Shown: positions 36,891 to 48,441 of the stretch, one piece after another
Numbering within the stretch: the first letter of the stretch is position 1
Layout of the letters: each line of letters begins with the position of its first letter
Source: Primula veris
Taxonomy: Eukaryota > Streptophyta > Magnoliopsida > Ericales > Primulaceae
Direction: 5' to 3'
Assembly (NCBI GenBank): GCA_963682055.1
Contig: OY821741.1
Span: 20,699,211 to 20,763,210 of the forward strand
DNA: 64,000 bases
Program-made: the position numbers and the translations under genes
Notes under the pieces: model-generated
Told to the model about the DNA's origin: nothing
Seen by the model: the letters and a program-made list of their open reading frames with translations, nothing else
Databases searched by the model: none

Positions 36891-37208
36891 GGTGAAAAAT
36901 TAAGACCTAAGCATAAGAAAGATGATATATAATGGCTATATATATTTTTTGTAATGAATATATAATAGCTAAGTAGCATGCATACCATGCAAATATTTAG
37001 CCCTTATCGTGATCGACCCTATATATGTGTAGATACATATATATAATAGAATCATCGCCATGGGTGGGAGGGAGGGAGGGAGAGAGAGAGGGAGAGAGTT
37101 TTACTATCAGACCGTTTAACTCCAGGGGGCAATTATGATTAATTTATTGGGTACATAAACATAAACCAAACAAATTGGACCAATCAAAACCCGTTTGGTT
37201 AGAAATTT
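36891..37208. other. Right-arm-only GA-rich block
   Basis: About 318 bp with no counterpart in the left arm. It contains GGGAGGGAGGGAGGGAGAGA near 37070 and AT palindromes near 37020-37050. Insertion here or deletion on the left cannot be told apart. Confidence 0.6.
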
Positions 37209-37271
37209 GATAAATCGAATGAATCGGTTTATTTTACGATTTTAGTGGTTTTCACACAGAATGATTTTTTT

Positions 37272-37274
<3 letters not shown>

Positions 37275-37314
<40 letters not shown>

Positions 37315-37332
37315 ATATATATATATATATAA
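37275..37332. repeat. AT dinucleotide repeat in the right arm
   Basis: Runs of AT dinucleotides broken by TTTG. The mirror is at 32093-32145. Confidence 0.85.
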
Positions 37333-37472
37333 GTTGAGATAAAATGTTAATTTAATTGTTATTTGTATTTATTGATTCAATATATAATATTTTGTTAATC
37401 TACTGTTAATTTACTTGTTTTTTTATTTTTATCTCAAAATTAAAAACAAATATATAAATTGAAAGCAGAAAC

Positions 37473-38209
37473 TGTTAGAGATTTAGGGTATGATAATCCT
37501 GGATAACTTCGAAGAATCGTGTTCGTACACTTTCCGAACAAAGTATTTCGACCCTATTATTGCCTGGGTTCACGAAATCTTTGTGGGGATAATTCTTGAA
37601 GAACAATCTGTTTCTGGCAAGAAGAATAGATTAGGAATATAGAGAGAATTTTCTTATATGTTTCTGTAACCAAAACCGAGACCAAATGACTTCTTATATA
37701 GGAGATCAATAACCGAAACTGAAAGCAAGCAACTGTTCCGGAAAGGAAGCAACTGTTCCGGAAAGGAAGCAACTGTTCCGGAAAGGAAGCAACTGTTGGG
37801 AAAGGGTCCAACTATTCAAAATTTTCCGGAAAGGAAGCAACTGTTCCGGAAAGGAAGCAACTGTTGGGAAAGGGTCCAACTATTCAAAATTTTCCGGAAA
37901 GGAAGCAACTGTTCGGAAAAATTTTCGCTCGGTACGCTGCCCCGCACCCCGCCCGCTGTCCTGGCAGCGGGACCCCAGCCAGGGGCTCTCGCCCCTTGGA
38001 CCCCGCCAGGGGCTCTGCCCCTAGGACCCTGCCAGGGGCTCAGCCCCTTGGAACCCCGTTTCAATTATTCATATTCAATTATACGTTGGCTCGACGAGCG
38101 TGCACTCCGCACTTCCCTAACTCGTTTCCGAGTTTAACGCATTATTGCATCGGCCTATAATAAATCACATTACTACTAAAATACATTGATGATACTAAAA
38201 TCACCAACA
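37473..38209. mobile_element. Solo Copia-type LTR in the right arm
   Basis: Begins TGTTAGAGATTTAGGG and ends AATCACCAACA, flanked by a perfect GAAAC duplication (37468-37472 and 38210-38214). The left arm has a single uninterrupted GAAAC at the same point, so it arrived after the inverted duplication. It holds seven or so copies of GGAAAGGAAGCAACTGTT (37725-37915) and three GCCAGGGGCTC / GGCCCCTTGG-like GC hairpins (37975-38050). Confidence 0.9.
37725..37915. repeat. Tandem 20-bp repeats inside the solo LTR
   Basis: Units of CCGGAAAGGAAGCAACTGTT, some joined by a longer unit with GGGAAAGGGTCCAACTATTC. They create spurious open frames on both strands. Confidence 0.9.
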
Positions 38210-40003
38210 GAAACTAACCTGTTAGTGTTATTCTCATTTTGTGTTTTTTTTTGTGGGAGTTCAAACTGGTCAAACGAAACTGACTATGATTGGTCTAGTT
38301 TGGTTCCATTACGACAATTATTTTAGTCATAACCTAACCAAATGAAAGAAAGACAAACCAATTATTTTTAATTGGTACATATTTTACTACAATACAAAAC
38401 CGTTAACAACTTTTTCTTCCCACCTGTAACTCAAGCAACCCAAAAAAAAAGTTGTATGCAGTAGTACTATTTTCTTTTTGGGAAAACCATTCCAAATAAA
38501 ATGAACTACATTATCTAATGCACTTTACAAAAACAAAGTCAAAAAGAAAACTAATGAATTTTCCGGTATAAGAATCTAAAGAACATATATGACAACTAAA
38601 AATAAAGACGAACTTGATTTAAATCCGAATTCGATTAAAGTTATTATTGGTATTACCCAGTCTAAATAACTTTTGTGTAAATTTGATCTAATTAATTTGG
38701 ATTAGTAGTATGAGATATTTGGTTTTAATACAAATTGTTTAATCCATGCTCAAACGATTTCGCTTATGATTGGGCACAATCCAACTCCGTTTGGTAACAC
38801 ATTTTTTGCCCGATTTCTGAAATTTTGATCTAAAAATCATAGTGTGTTTGGAAAGTTATATTATTTTGCTTTTATACATGTTTTTTGGCTAAAAGACTAC
38901 AAAAATTTTGAAAACAAAATTCTCGATTCTCATTAGATTTTTTAAACAACTTTTTAAAAGGTGATTTTAGATTAAATAATATATTCTAAAAAATATCACG
39001 ATTCATCATATTAGCTCAAAATAACGTAAGAATTGCATACATCCTTGCAACTTTGGATATCTTGTTTAGTTGCGCATTACTTTTGTATCCATGAAGAGTT
39101 TATTTACATCTCATATGATACGCATAATGTAATCATGTTAAGATGACATTTGGCAACCATTCCACATCAATAAGATATAAATCAAACGGGGTTGGCATCA
39201 AATGTCGGATTGGATGCGCCTTTATAAAACATCAAGAAGGGTCGTAACACAAAATAAGAGATTTCTTATTTTCCAATACTTGTTCGGCGACATCTATCGT
39301 TTTGATAATGATTAAAAAGTGCTTCAATGATTAAGCTTTTTTAATTTTTTTACTTTGCAACTCTTTTTTGAGAATCACTCCACTTGCAAATTGAAAAGTA
39401 CTAAGCGTAACATATCATTAATTGCTAGAAAGATATGTGTATGCATGCAAACATATTTATATACACTATAAAAAAAAATAGAGACACTCACGATCGTTTC
39501 GTCTCATGATATTTGTTGTCATTGAGATATTGAAGGACGATCGTCAATAGGTCATTCTTGAGGTTGTCCGTTAAACAAACAAGATGTTCGAGCAAATGAA
39601 AAATAGTTAAAAAAATTAAATTTGGAGAGTTCAAAAGTTTTTCTTGTAGATTGTTGTGAATCTGAGGGTGAATAGAGCGAAGATAATGAGAGACTTTTTT
39701 TTTTTAATAGAATACAATGAAAGACTGAGAAGCTATCAGATTTCAGAAATTTCTTTCACTATAATTGATTATAATGATTTTTCTGTTTTCCTTATGAAGG
39801 CACGTAATCTGATGATTGCACATAAAAAATCACGATTCGATTTATTTTTCATTAATTATAGTATTCACCGATTACGCCATGTAAAGGGGAATATCTAATG
39901 ATGCAATACATGTTTTAGAGATCACAAATACATAAGGAGAAAAAAGACAAAAATCTAGGAACAACCCACATTCCATTTTAAGATCTTTTTAGCAACATAA
40001 ATC

Positions 40004-40160
40004 TACAGTAAAACCTCTATAAATTAATAATGTTGGGACCATGAAATTTTATTAATTTAGATAGTTATTAATTAACCGATAAATTAATATTTATTATTTT
40101 AGTGAGGTTTTTATTGATTTAATATTTATACTCGTTCAAAACATAAATTAAATCATTATA
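40004..40160 (+). mobile_element. pogo/Emigrant-like element, left end only
   Basis: TA then CAGTAAAACCTCTATAAATT, the known type of Emigrant/pogo terminal repeat. AT-rich sequence with TTAATTTAGA words follows, typical of these elements. It is cut at 40160 by the LINE tail. The other end was not found. Confidence 0.65.
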
Positions 40161-40499
40161 TTTTTTTTAATTAATTTGTGGGGAAAACCCACATTTTATT
40201 AATGAAAAACGTGGGTGAAAAACCCCATTGAAATAAAACCAAGTAACAATACAGAAAAGATCTCAAACGACGAGACCCAAAAGAAATAATAGAAAACTAT
40301 TACATCCAATTGAAATTAATGAAAAAGGAAACTCCAAAATCTGCTAAAGTAGGATTCAATAAACTGGCGAACGAAACTTGAAGGACTGAGACTGTAATAT
40401 AAATGTAATAATTCAACAGCTGTCCTCTTCCACCTCTTCATTTCCCCTGAGAATTGAACGAAGAGAGAGAATCTCTCCTTTTACCACCGTTCTCCATTA

Positions 40500-43400
40500 T
40501 CACCGAAATCTTAGGTTAGAAAAACCTTTAGCTTCAGTGAGAATGATCTCTTTCAGAACATGAGGAAAATCATCCAAACAAGAAGAGGCGATCTTACCCT
40601 CCCAATTTGCAAGAAGATCAGCAGCCTTGTTGCCTTCTCGCGCCACGTTTTTGAACAGGTACTCACCATCCTTTAACATATCTTTAATAAGGTTTAACAG
40701 GTCTATAACCTTCCAAGGGCATTTTTGTTTACCTTCTACAATTTTAATTAATAGCAATGAATCACTCTCAATAATAAGTTGTTTTTTTGGTGAAATTAGA
40801 AGACCATAATAGAGAGCTTTGAACTCTGAATAGAGAGCTGAAATACTGGCAATAGATCTAGAAAACCCTTTAACAAAAGTGCCATTTTTATCCCTATTAG
40901 GCCTCCAATACCATTAATGGCCTCTGTTTGTTTATAGCAACCATCTATATTAAGTTTCATAAACACGGTTGGAGGATTAAGCCACTTAATAATAGTGACC
41001 TTATCAATTTTCTTCTTACCACTAAAATTAGAATAAGAGAAACCTTTCTCCTTATAACCAGATAGGATAATCAACTCTTCAGTTTTTCGAATAATATTAC
41101 AGGACCTCATTTTGATATTCTCAAATTTGCATGAGCATCTGGATTTCCAAATTAACCAAATAATGAGAGAACGTAGAACCTGACAAATTTTTTTTCCAGA
41201 GAAATGCTTTTTCTTAGTGATATGAGACCACCAACTGTTAATACTTCCATATAAAGAATTATTCTGAATAAATATCCCCCATTTTCTTTCAAAGAATTTC
41301 TAGACTTCATTGGCTACTATACCAGTACTAAAAAGATGATCAAATGTTTCTTCTAATGTTTTACAACAACCACACATAGAAGCCATATTAATGCCAAATT
41401 TATGCAGATTGCAATCCAAGGAGACTGCTTGATTAAATAATTTCCACATGAAGCAAGAGACTTTTAAAGGTACCATTCTATTCCAAATAAATGAACTTCT
41501 CCAATTTACAGTACCTACCTCTCTAAAAATCTCCCAAGCTGAATTTATAGTAAAATTCCCTAGATTAGTAGGTTTCCATATCGGTGTAACCCCATTTCCA
41601 GCTATAATAGAATTACTATCAGTCAATTCTCTAGCTTGAAGCATTCTGCACCAAGTAGTAGTTCCTCCTTTAATAGGGATGTCTTCTGCTTGTTTATTCC
41701 TACAGTATTTTGCTTTCAAGAATTTGGTCCACAAAGATTCTTTTGTTTTGAACTTCCAGCAGAGTTTCATTGCAAAAGCTTTTGATATATCATGAAAATT
41801 TTTAACATTCAAGCCCCCTTCTTTCACAGGAGTACAAATTTTGCTCCACCTAATCCAATGGTACTTATTTTTACCATTTTTGTTACCCCAGAAAAAGTTT
41901 GACAGCAGTTGGTCTATTCTTTTAATCACTTGTAGTGGAGGATTCATAGCAGCCAATGTATAAATAGGTATAGATTGAAGAACATGCCTAATTAGTATTA
42001 ATTTCCCACCCAAATTTAGCCAGTTACCCTCCAAGTAGACAGCTTACTTCTCACTTTTAGAATAAGTTCATGAAAAAAATACACTTTTTGTGCCCAAAAT
42101 ATAATTTGCAGCCAAGGTAGGAGAAAATAGGTCTCTTACTAGTGATATTAAGCTCTTTGCAGATATTTTCTTTTTGTATTGCACTCACACTCTTTGAGAA
42201 ATAGACAAAGCTCTTGTCTATGCTGATTTCTTGACCAGAATCTTGATTATAACATTGCAGGGTGTTACTTATCTTTCTGATAGAATGAAGGTCTGCTGAA
42301 CTAAAAATAAGTAAATAATTAGCAAAAGCAAGGCGAGTGATAATAGGGCTTCCAATAGGAGATTTAAATGCTGACCATCTTTTGTTATCAATCAAGTCAT
42401 TTAAATTTCTACTTAAAACTTCAGAACATAATATAAATAGACAAGAGGAAAGAGGATCCCCCTGTCTCAGGCCATTTTTGGGAGTAAAAAGCTCAGTTGG
42501 GCTGCCATTCACCAAAATAGAAGTCTGATTTACAGAAATAACCCTCCATACTAAGTCAATAGTCTTCTCAGAAAAACCCATTTTTCTTAGTGTAGAAGTA
42601 AGAAAATGCCAAGAAATACGATCATAAGCTTTTTTCATGTCTAGCTTTAAAGCTATGTTTTTACCACTTGTCTTTTTATTGAGAGTTGAGATAAACTACT
42701 GAGCAAGAAGAATATTGTCCACAATGTCTCTAGATTTAACAAATCCACTTTGATTCTCATAAATAATATTAGGAAGTATAGTAGCAAATCTAGAAGACAT
42801 AATTTTTGAAATGATCTTACTGCAGAAAGTACATAAGCTGATAGGTTTGAATTCAACAAACTTCTTTGGCTTGATCTTCTTTGGTATTAGAGCAATAACA
42901 GTAGTGGATAGAGATCTAGGAAGTAAATTTCCCATGAAAAAAATTTAATAGATTTGATAATGTCTTCTCCAATAAAATTTCAACAGGATACAAAAAACTG
43001 ACCTGTAAAACCATCTATTCCAGGAGCACTAGATTTGCTTAGATCAAAAACAGCTTCTTTTACCTCTTCTATAGTAGGGTCTTTGTCTAAGAAGTTATTA
43101 ACCTCTGTAGAAATAAGTTTAGGAATATTATTCAAACTAATATATACATAAGAATGAGGATGATCTGCTGCGAATCGGCTTTGGGAATAATCCATAGCCT
43201 CCTTTTTAATAACCACTGGGTCTCTAGTGCAAGTATCATCTTCTTTTTCTATTTCACCAATGGCACACTTTAGTCTTCTTTTCTTTACTATACTGTGATA
43301 AAATTTTGTATTAGCATCCCCTAGTAAACCCATTTCAGATTAGCTTTCTGAGCCCAAAATTTTTCTTCTATGCTGGGTTTAGCTTTTAGAGTAGCTTCCA

Positions 43401-44373
43401 CCTTATTGAGCTCAATTCTGTTGACAGGTGTTGAGTTCATTTCAAACTGCTGCTCTGCTATCAGAAGATTGTCTTCAGCTTTTGTTATTTCTTGAAATAT
43501 ATTCCCAAAGGTACTATAATTCCACTCTTTCAATATCTTTGTAGTTGCCTTTAAATTAGCAGCAAGGTTATCCAATGCATTAGAATTAGAACTGGAAACC
43601 CATACTTCTTTCACTGCATTAGAAAAGCCTTCATGATCTACCCAGAAATTTTGAAATATAAACCTTTTAGGACTGTTGACTGGAACCAAATGTAATTTTA
43701 ACAACAAGGGACTGTGGTGTGAAGTAGCTTTACTCAAATGATCAAGATAAATATTGCAGAATAAATTTGCAAACTCTTGATTAAATAGTATCTTATCTAT
43801 TCTTTCAAAAATAGCATCCACCCCACTACGCTTGTTCCACCAAGTATATTTAGAGCCACTATAGATAGTTTCTGAGACACCCAAATTGTTAATACAAGTC
43901 AGGAAATCATTAGCTGAATTAATATTAATAGGCAAACCCCCAATTTTATCTTTCTCAGTTGAAACAGTATTAAAATCCCCTCCAATCAACCAATGATTGA
44001 TAGTGAAAGAATTTTCTAAGAAATTCCAAAGAACTTCTCTTTCAGCTGCTGTGCACTTGGCATAGACCACTATAATTTGTAACTGTAGACCCAAATAATC
44101 AATAGAAACTGCCATATTTATAGCTTGATTCATTTGATTACTAATAGAAATGTTAATCTCTTGCATATAAAAGACCCAAATCTTATTGTCTTCATGTACC
44201 AGAACATCATCAAACCCAAACTTCCTTTCATAAAACTTCACTTTATCTTGATTTTTCTTTGGTTCTAAACAGACTAAAAACATAATATGATGTAATTTTC
44301 ATAGCTTATTGATATGCTTAGTAGGAGATTTAGTACCCACTCCTTTGATATTCCAAAAGAGTGTATTAATCAT
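40500..44373 (-). pseudogene. LINE-B ORF2: endonuclease, reverse transcriptase, RNase H
   Basis: ORF2 opens with MINTLFWNIKGVGTKSPTKH, meets a stop after about 24 codons, then reads through the endonuclease (44283-43321: CLEPKK, VVYAKC, LIGGDFNTVS, SHHSPLLL where SDHSPLLL is usual). Reverse transcriptase follows (43333-42057: APGIDGF, LIPKK, ENQSGFVKSRDIVDNILL, KKAYDRISW, GLRQGDPLSSCLF). Its catalytic site reads FANYLLIF in place of FADD, so it is dead. Next come LILIRHVLQSIP, the zf-RVT part (42034-41300) and RNase H (about 41000-40500: KLNIDGC, IESDSLLL, NKAADLLANW). Several frameshifts separate the parts. Confidence 0.9.
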
Positions 44374-45605
44374 TTAAAACTTTTTTTAACCCCTACATTA
44401 GATGATCTAAGAACCATAGCATCTTTAGCAACAACAATTGAAAGTTTCCCCAATTTTCTCTTATTTTTTGGTCTTTTCCATTCTCCTTCTTCTAATATAT
44501 TGGGAATTTCCCTAGGGGAGAGACCCAGATCAATTCTAAGGTCTTTAGATATATATGGAGCATCAATGAGATGAGAATCTGTCATTGTCACATTTTCATC
44601 AAAATATGGTGTGATATTTAAAGGCCTTAGAACTGGTTCACCTGTAAATAGTACTATATAAGTGTTAAGATTACACTCTTCTCCCCTGTCATCCTCCATT
44701 AATAAAACTTTTTTGGCATTTTCAGGAAATTCTGCAGCTGGTATCTTAGCTGCTGATTCTTCACCATTTCTTGCAATTTCTTTATTAAAGCTTTTAGTAA
44801 CCCATTCTTTTGTGCCTATTTTCTCTTGGTTGTAATAATTGGCCTTTTTTTTTTTTTCTTTAGCTTGCTTTTCACAATTTTCTTCTATGTCTTTTGCTGC
44901 ATCTTTCCCTTTGCTAGTATTTTCTTCTTTGCTTCCCTCTTCTATATTTTTTAGATTAGTGAACTTACAGGCCTCTATAGAATGACCTAGTTTAAAACAT
45001 TGAGAACAGTATTTTGGTACATCTTCGTATTTGCAATGTTGCCAGAATCCTTCACTTTCTCTATAATTTATTCTAACTCTTTTTATCAGAACTTTTTTTA
45101 AGTCAATTTCAACACAGATTCGGGCTAGACCTGGTCTAGTCAGTTTCGCTGTTGGTTCGTCTACTTTAAGTGGTTTTTCAAAAGCTGAAGCAATACTAAA
45201 TATGCTACATTAATTGTAAAGATGGATAGGTAGTTTAGATAGAGAAATCCAAACAGGGGTAACTGGGGATTCTTTTTCTGGACTAAAATCGTAGGACCAT
45301 TTAAAGGTTCTCATTGGGCTATTGTCAATGTACCAAATTTTGCACATCCAAATTCGTAGAAAATCTTCTTGATAATAACAACGAATTAGAATATGTTTTG
45401 AATCAATGACTCTAATATGATAGTTAGCTTTCAAATCCATAGAACTAAACGTTTTACGAATTATATCTATATGAGGCTTACCGTGTGAGAATTTTCCTAC
45501 AATAGTATATTTGAATGGTTCTGAAAGAGTGTTTAGATCTTCGATTGTATAATGAATCATTGGTTCTCTTTCATAAGATTCGATTTATTTAACTGGAATT
45601 TTAGA
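44370..45605 (-). pseudogene. LINE-B ORF1: DUF4283 and CCHC knuckle
   Basis: Reads LNTLSEPFKYTIVGKFSHGK, DFLRIWMCKIWYID, FKWSYDF, PVWISLSKLPIHLYN, a stop near 45210, then PGLARICVEIDLKKVLIK and the knuckle CSQCFKLGHSIEAC (about 44970). A Lys/Glu-rich linker follows, then a 109-residue C-terminal part (44699-44370). It would bind the element RNA. Its TGA at 44372-44370 overlaps the ATG of ORF2 as ATGA, a layout that could allow reinitiation. Confidence 0.85.
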
Positions 45606-45625
45606 TGTCACAGTTTGGATTTTCT

Positions 45626-46518
45626 TTAAGCTTAAAAAATAATTTATAATCCATATGGAAAAGATATTAAAATGTATAAGAGGTTAAAATTTGTTCTAAA
45701 GCTTAAAAAAATATATTATAATCTACACGAGAAAGATTATTAAGTAAAGAAAAGATAACAAAAAGTTACATAAATAATATATATATTTTTCATTTTAAGT
45801 TAACCTACATTTAAAATTTTTATGAGAGTAGTGATCTATGGACAAAAATATTATTGAAATGTGATCTCCCACCAATGAGCCCTAAAAAGACTCTTATTAA
45901 AAAGATATAACCAAAATGGAATGTGAAATTATTAATAAATATAACTTTCCTTCACTTAAATATTAAAGACTTCGAACTTGAGAGATGATTCATGTTAGGA
46001 AAAAAATAGGATGATGTATAACTTAAAAAGAAAACCAAATGAAGAAAGGTAAAAAACATTAAAACCTATATATATACCTCAGATTCATATTTTGAAAAAA
46101 TCAATTATTGTCATTTAACCAAGTGGTAATATTCATGTTTTCTTGGGTTGGTTCTTTTAATAGTGTGGTTGCAATTATCAAATTTCCTTATTAATACTCA
46201 AAAAGAAATATAATAACTATAATAGTTAACACTATTAAATATAGCTTCATGATTGCATTTTTGTCTTCTATTTGCTATCCAACTCGTGTTGAGTTGGTAT
46301 TATTTCGAGTTATGAAATATTTTGACTATCATCAGTTATCATTATTAATAGTATTTGCCTTATTCAGTGCAAGATTTGATATAATACACTTTATACTTTA
46401 AAATTTGTCTCATTTAAGAATCTTTGATTTTTTTGATTTTCATTTTATTTCCATATTATTCAAATTAATACATAAATAAATTTTGTTTTTTAAAATAAAA
46501 AATTGTTTAAATGCAATG
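45626..46518. other. AT-rich spacer with a 73-bp tandem pair
   Basis: AAGCTTAAAAAATAATTTAT and AAGCTTAAAAAAATATATTA begin two imperfect units near 45630 and 45703. The rest is AT-rich without genes. Confidence 0.5.
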
Positions 46519-47036
46519 TGTAATGACCCAATCCTCTGCCGAACCGCCACCATCTACTTTCTACCATCAATATTGTCCACTTTGGCCAAATTTCGTCATC
46601 GTTTCTTGGGCTGTACGGTTTTAAAAGATCTTGATAATAAGAAAGAGGATACTCATAGCTTATATATCATATATGTACTCACATATATATGGGATTTGTG
46701 ATAGCTTTCATCGCTTTAGCAGGTTATTTCCCTACAGAAATCCAGGTTCTTACGGCATTCCCCCTTCAGACACGACGTTCTCTTCGGCCACGCCATCCTT
46801 TCGGGGTTCAAACGCCGACTTCGGCTCGATAGCGGCTTTGATACCAACTACAACGACTCGGTCTTCCGACCGGACCACCACCATCTGCTTCTTATAACCA
46901 ATATTGTCTGCTTTGGTCCAATTTCGTTATTGTTTCTTAGGCCGCATGAGTTTAAAAGGTTTTGGTGATAAAAAGGATGATACTGCTATCTTATATACCA
47001 TATAGGTACTCACATATCTAGGCGATGTGGGAGAGC
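46519..47036. repeat. Tandem pair of a common plant repeat (TGTAACGACCC type)
   Basis: Two copies, 46519-46706 and 46849-47036, offset by 330 bp. Both contain AATATTGTC(C/T)(A/G)CTTTGG, a TTTTAAAAG-like word and a CTCACATAT word. Between them GCGGCTTTGATACCAACTAC joins the units, as in a widespread short plant repeat with TTTGATACCA followed by TAACGACCC. The class is not settled. Confidence 0.65.
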
Positions 47037-47387
47037 CATTTCTTCTCTTTACCATGGTAATTTTCCATGAAAATCCGGGTTTTTACACTGTTACCTCTTC
47101 AGGCATGACGTCCTCGTAATACACAACTCATTTTATGTTCTCAATTTCTCATAAATCGTATTTTCCCTTTCTCATCGGCAAATATATAGAAGGAGCTAAC
47201 TTAACACTTTAAAAATAATTTTAGCAGACCACTAATCGAAAACCTTTTCTCGTTCAAATCAGAACTACTAATAACTTGAGCAAGCTAAAGAGCAATAAGT
47301 ACTTTGATCTGTCACCTTGCACTCTGTAAACTAATATATATGTATATATGCATTTTTTGCCATTCAAGATGACACATGTCAGTATGA

Positions 47388-47423
<36 letters not shown>

Positions 47424-48441
47424 CATTATAAATACATATACTTGTTGGTGCTCTAACTTTCCCAATATTTCCTCTCATTCACTTTCTCGCATTTTCCGCT
47501 TATCCACTCAGACACACAGTAAGCTTGTGAAGCTCATAAGTCGTTATCGTATGGCTAGTAATTATAAAAAACTTTACCTCTTATTGTACCTAGATATAAA
47601 CATGCTTCGATGTCACTTCAGCATCACTTCAGATACGGAATGTGTTTATGTCAATGTCAAGTGGTCGAACAATCATGGAAGAATATGATAGCTTAACGTC
47701 ATTACGGCTAAAGTATCATAACACATTTTGGGTGTAGTATGAATCATGGCCTAAATTTTTTTTGTTTATGGGACTCAACTTTCATGCCGAGTCAATGACA
47801 TGTGTCAAAATGCATGAATGGATCCGTCATATCGAAAATGGCAAATCCTTAATTGGATCGTTTCAAATCTGAAAAGGTCAATAATGTGTAAAATTAATGT
47901 ATGTATGGATCCTTCCCTTATGTGTATATATGTGTATGAATATATATATATACACACACACTAATAAGCTTAAAAAAGCTCGTATTCCAAAGCTTTTTTC
48001 GCCTATAAAGTGTAACTCCTGAATGTCTAACAATATCTATGAACTCACTTTTAATTATACATACAGTTAACGACTGTACAAACGATAAATCCGCTACTAT
48101 TATTTTCCTAATAAAAATTTATTCCACCACCACAATTAAATGCTGGATTGGTTTTAAAAATCACACAGAGGCAAATATTTATTGCAGAATGCTGACAAGG
48201 TATGACAAAATAGTACCAGAAGTTTAATTTATGTAAAGAAGTATTGACAGACTGGTGAGTGAAATTAAAACTAAAATTATCAATCTATTGTTGCCTCCAT
48301 AATCATTCCCAATAACAAGAAATATATATCTAGCTATAATACCAGAGAAAAGTAAACTAACTTAAGTATTTAACAAGTATGAAATCATTTTGTTCATTAC
48401 TAAATATAGATTATTTATGACAAATAACTTTAGATTTACTA
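47037..48441. other. Intergenic stretch with a promoter-like segment
   Basis: A TA-repeat (47392-47415), a TATAAATA box near 47420 and a pyrimidine-rich leader precede ATGGCTAGTAATT at 47551, a 45-codon frame to 47688 with no recognised domain. This could be the start of a lost gene. The rest, including 48039-48227, shows nothing I can identify. Confidence 0.3.

Larger units (their letters stand above)
35173..39571 (-). pseudogene. TOPLESS-family N-terminal gene fragment, right arm
   Basis: Mirror of the left fragment. Exon 1 is 39571-39492; exon 2 is 36010-35833 (LEQESGIFLNLKHFEEKV); exon 3 is about 35741-35633, in frame here (RDRAFGILRGDEEVFSLYDD); exon 4 is 35330 to about 35173. The start codon is ACG instead of ATG. 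The exon 3 acceptor AG is lost (ATATT where the left arm has ATATAG-like sequence). Exon 2 has two compensating one-base losses, and exon 4 has an in-frame stop after NPSFH. Exon 3 agrees better with the TOPLESS family than the left copy does. This fragment could not make a normal protein. Confidence 0.86.
34749..40021. repeat. Large palindrome, right arm
   Basis: Reverse complement of 30349-34625, lengthened to 5.3 kb by a solo LTR (37473-38209 plus its duplicated GAAAC), a GA-rich block (36891-37208) and a block near 39026-39249. It lacks 273 bp between two GTAG words (33545-33548 and 33818-33821 in the left arm), which suggests a deletion by short homology. Confidence 0.92.
40161..45625 (-). 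mobile_element. L1-type LINE, nearly complete (LINE-B)
   Basis: On the minus strand the order is DUF4283 and zinc knuckle (ORF1), endonuclease, reverse transcriptase, C-terminal zinc region, RNase H, 3' UTR and an A-tail (T-run 40161-40168). The 5' part of ORF1 is cut near 45625, where a 73-bp tandem repeat starts. No clear target duplication was found. All parts carry stops or frameshifts. Confidence 0.9.

Noticed and set aside
37557..38160. Overlapping frames on both strands, some Pro/Gly-rich
   Set aside because: They come from 20-bp tandem repeats and GC hairpins inside a solo LTR, and frames on both strands are open for that reason.
44314..44574. Plus-strand frame of 86 codons
   Set aside because: It is antisense to the LINE ORF1 C-terminus, which has the better supported text.
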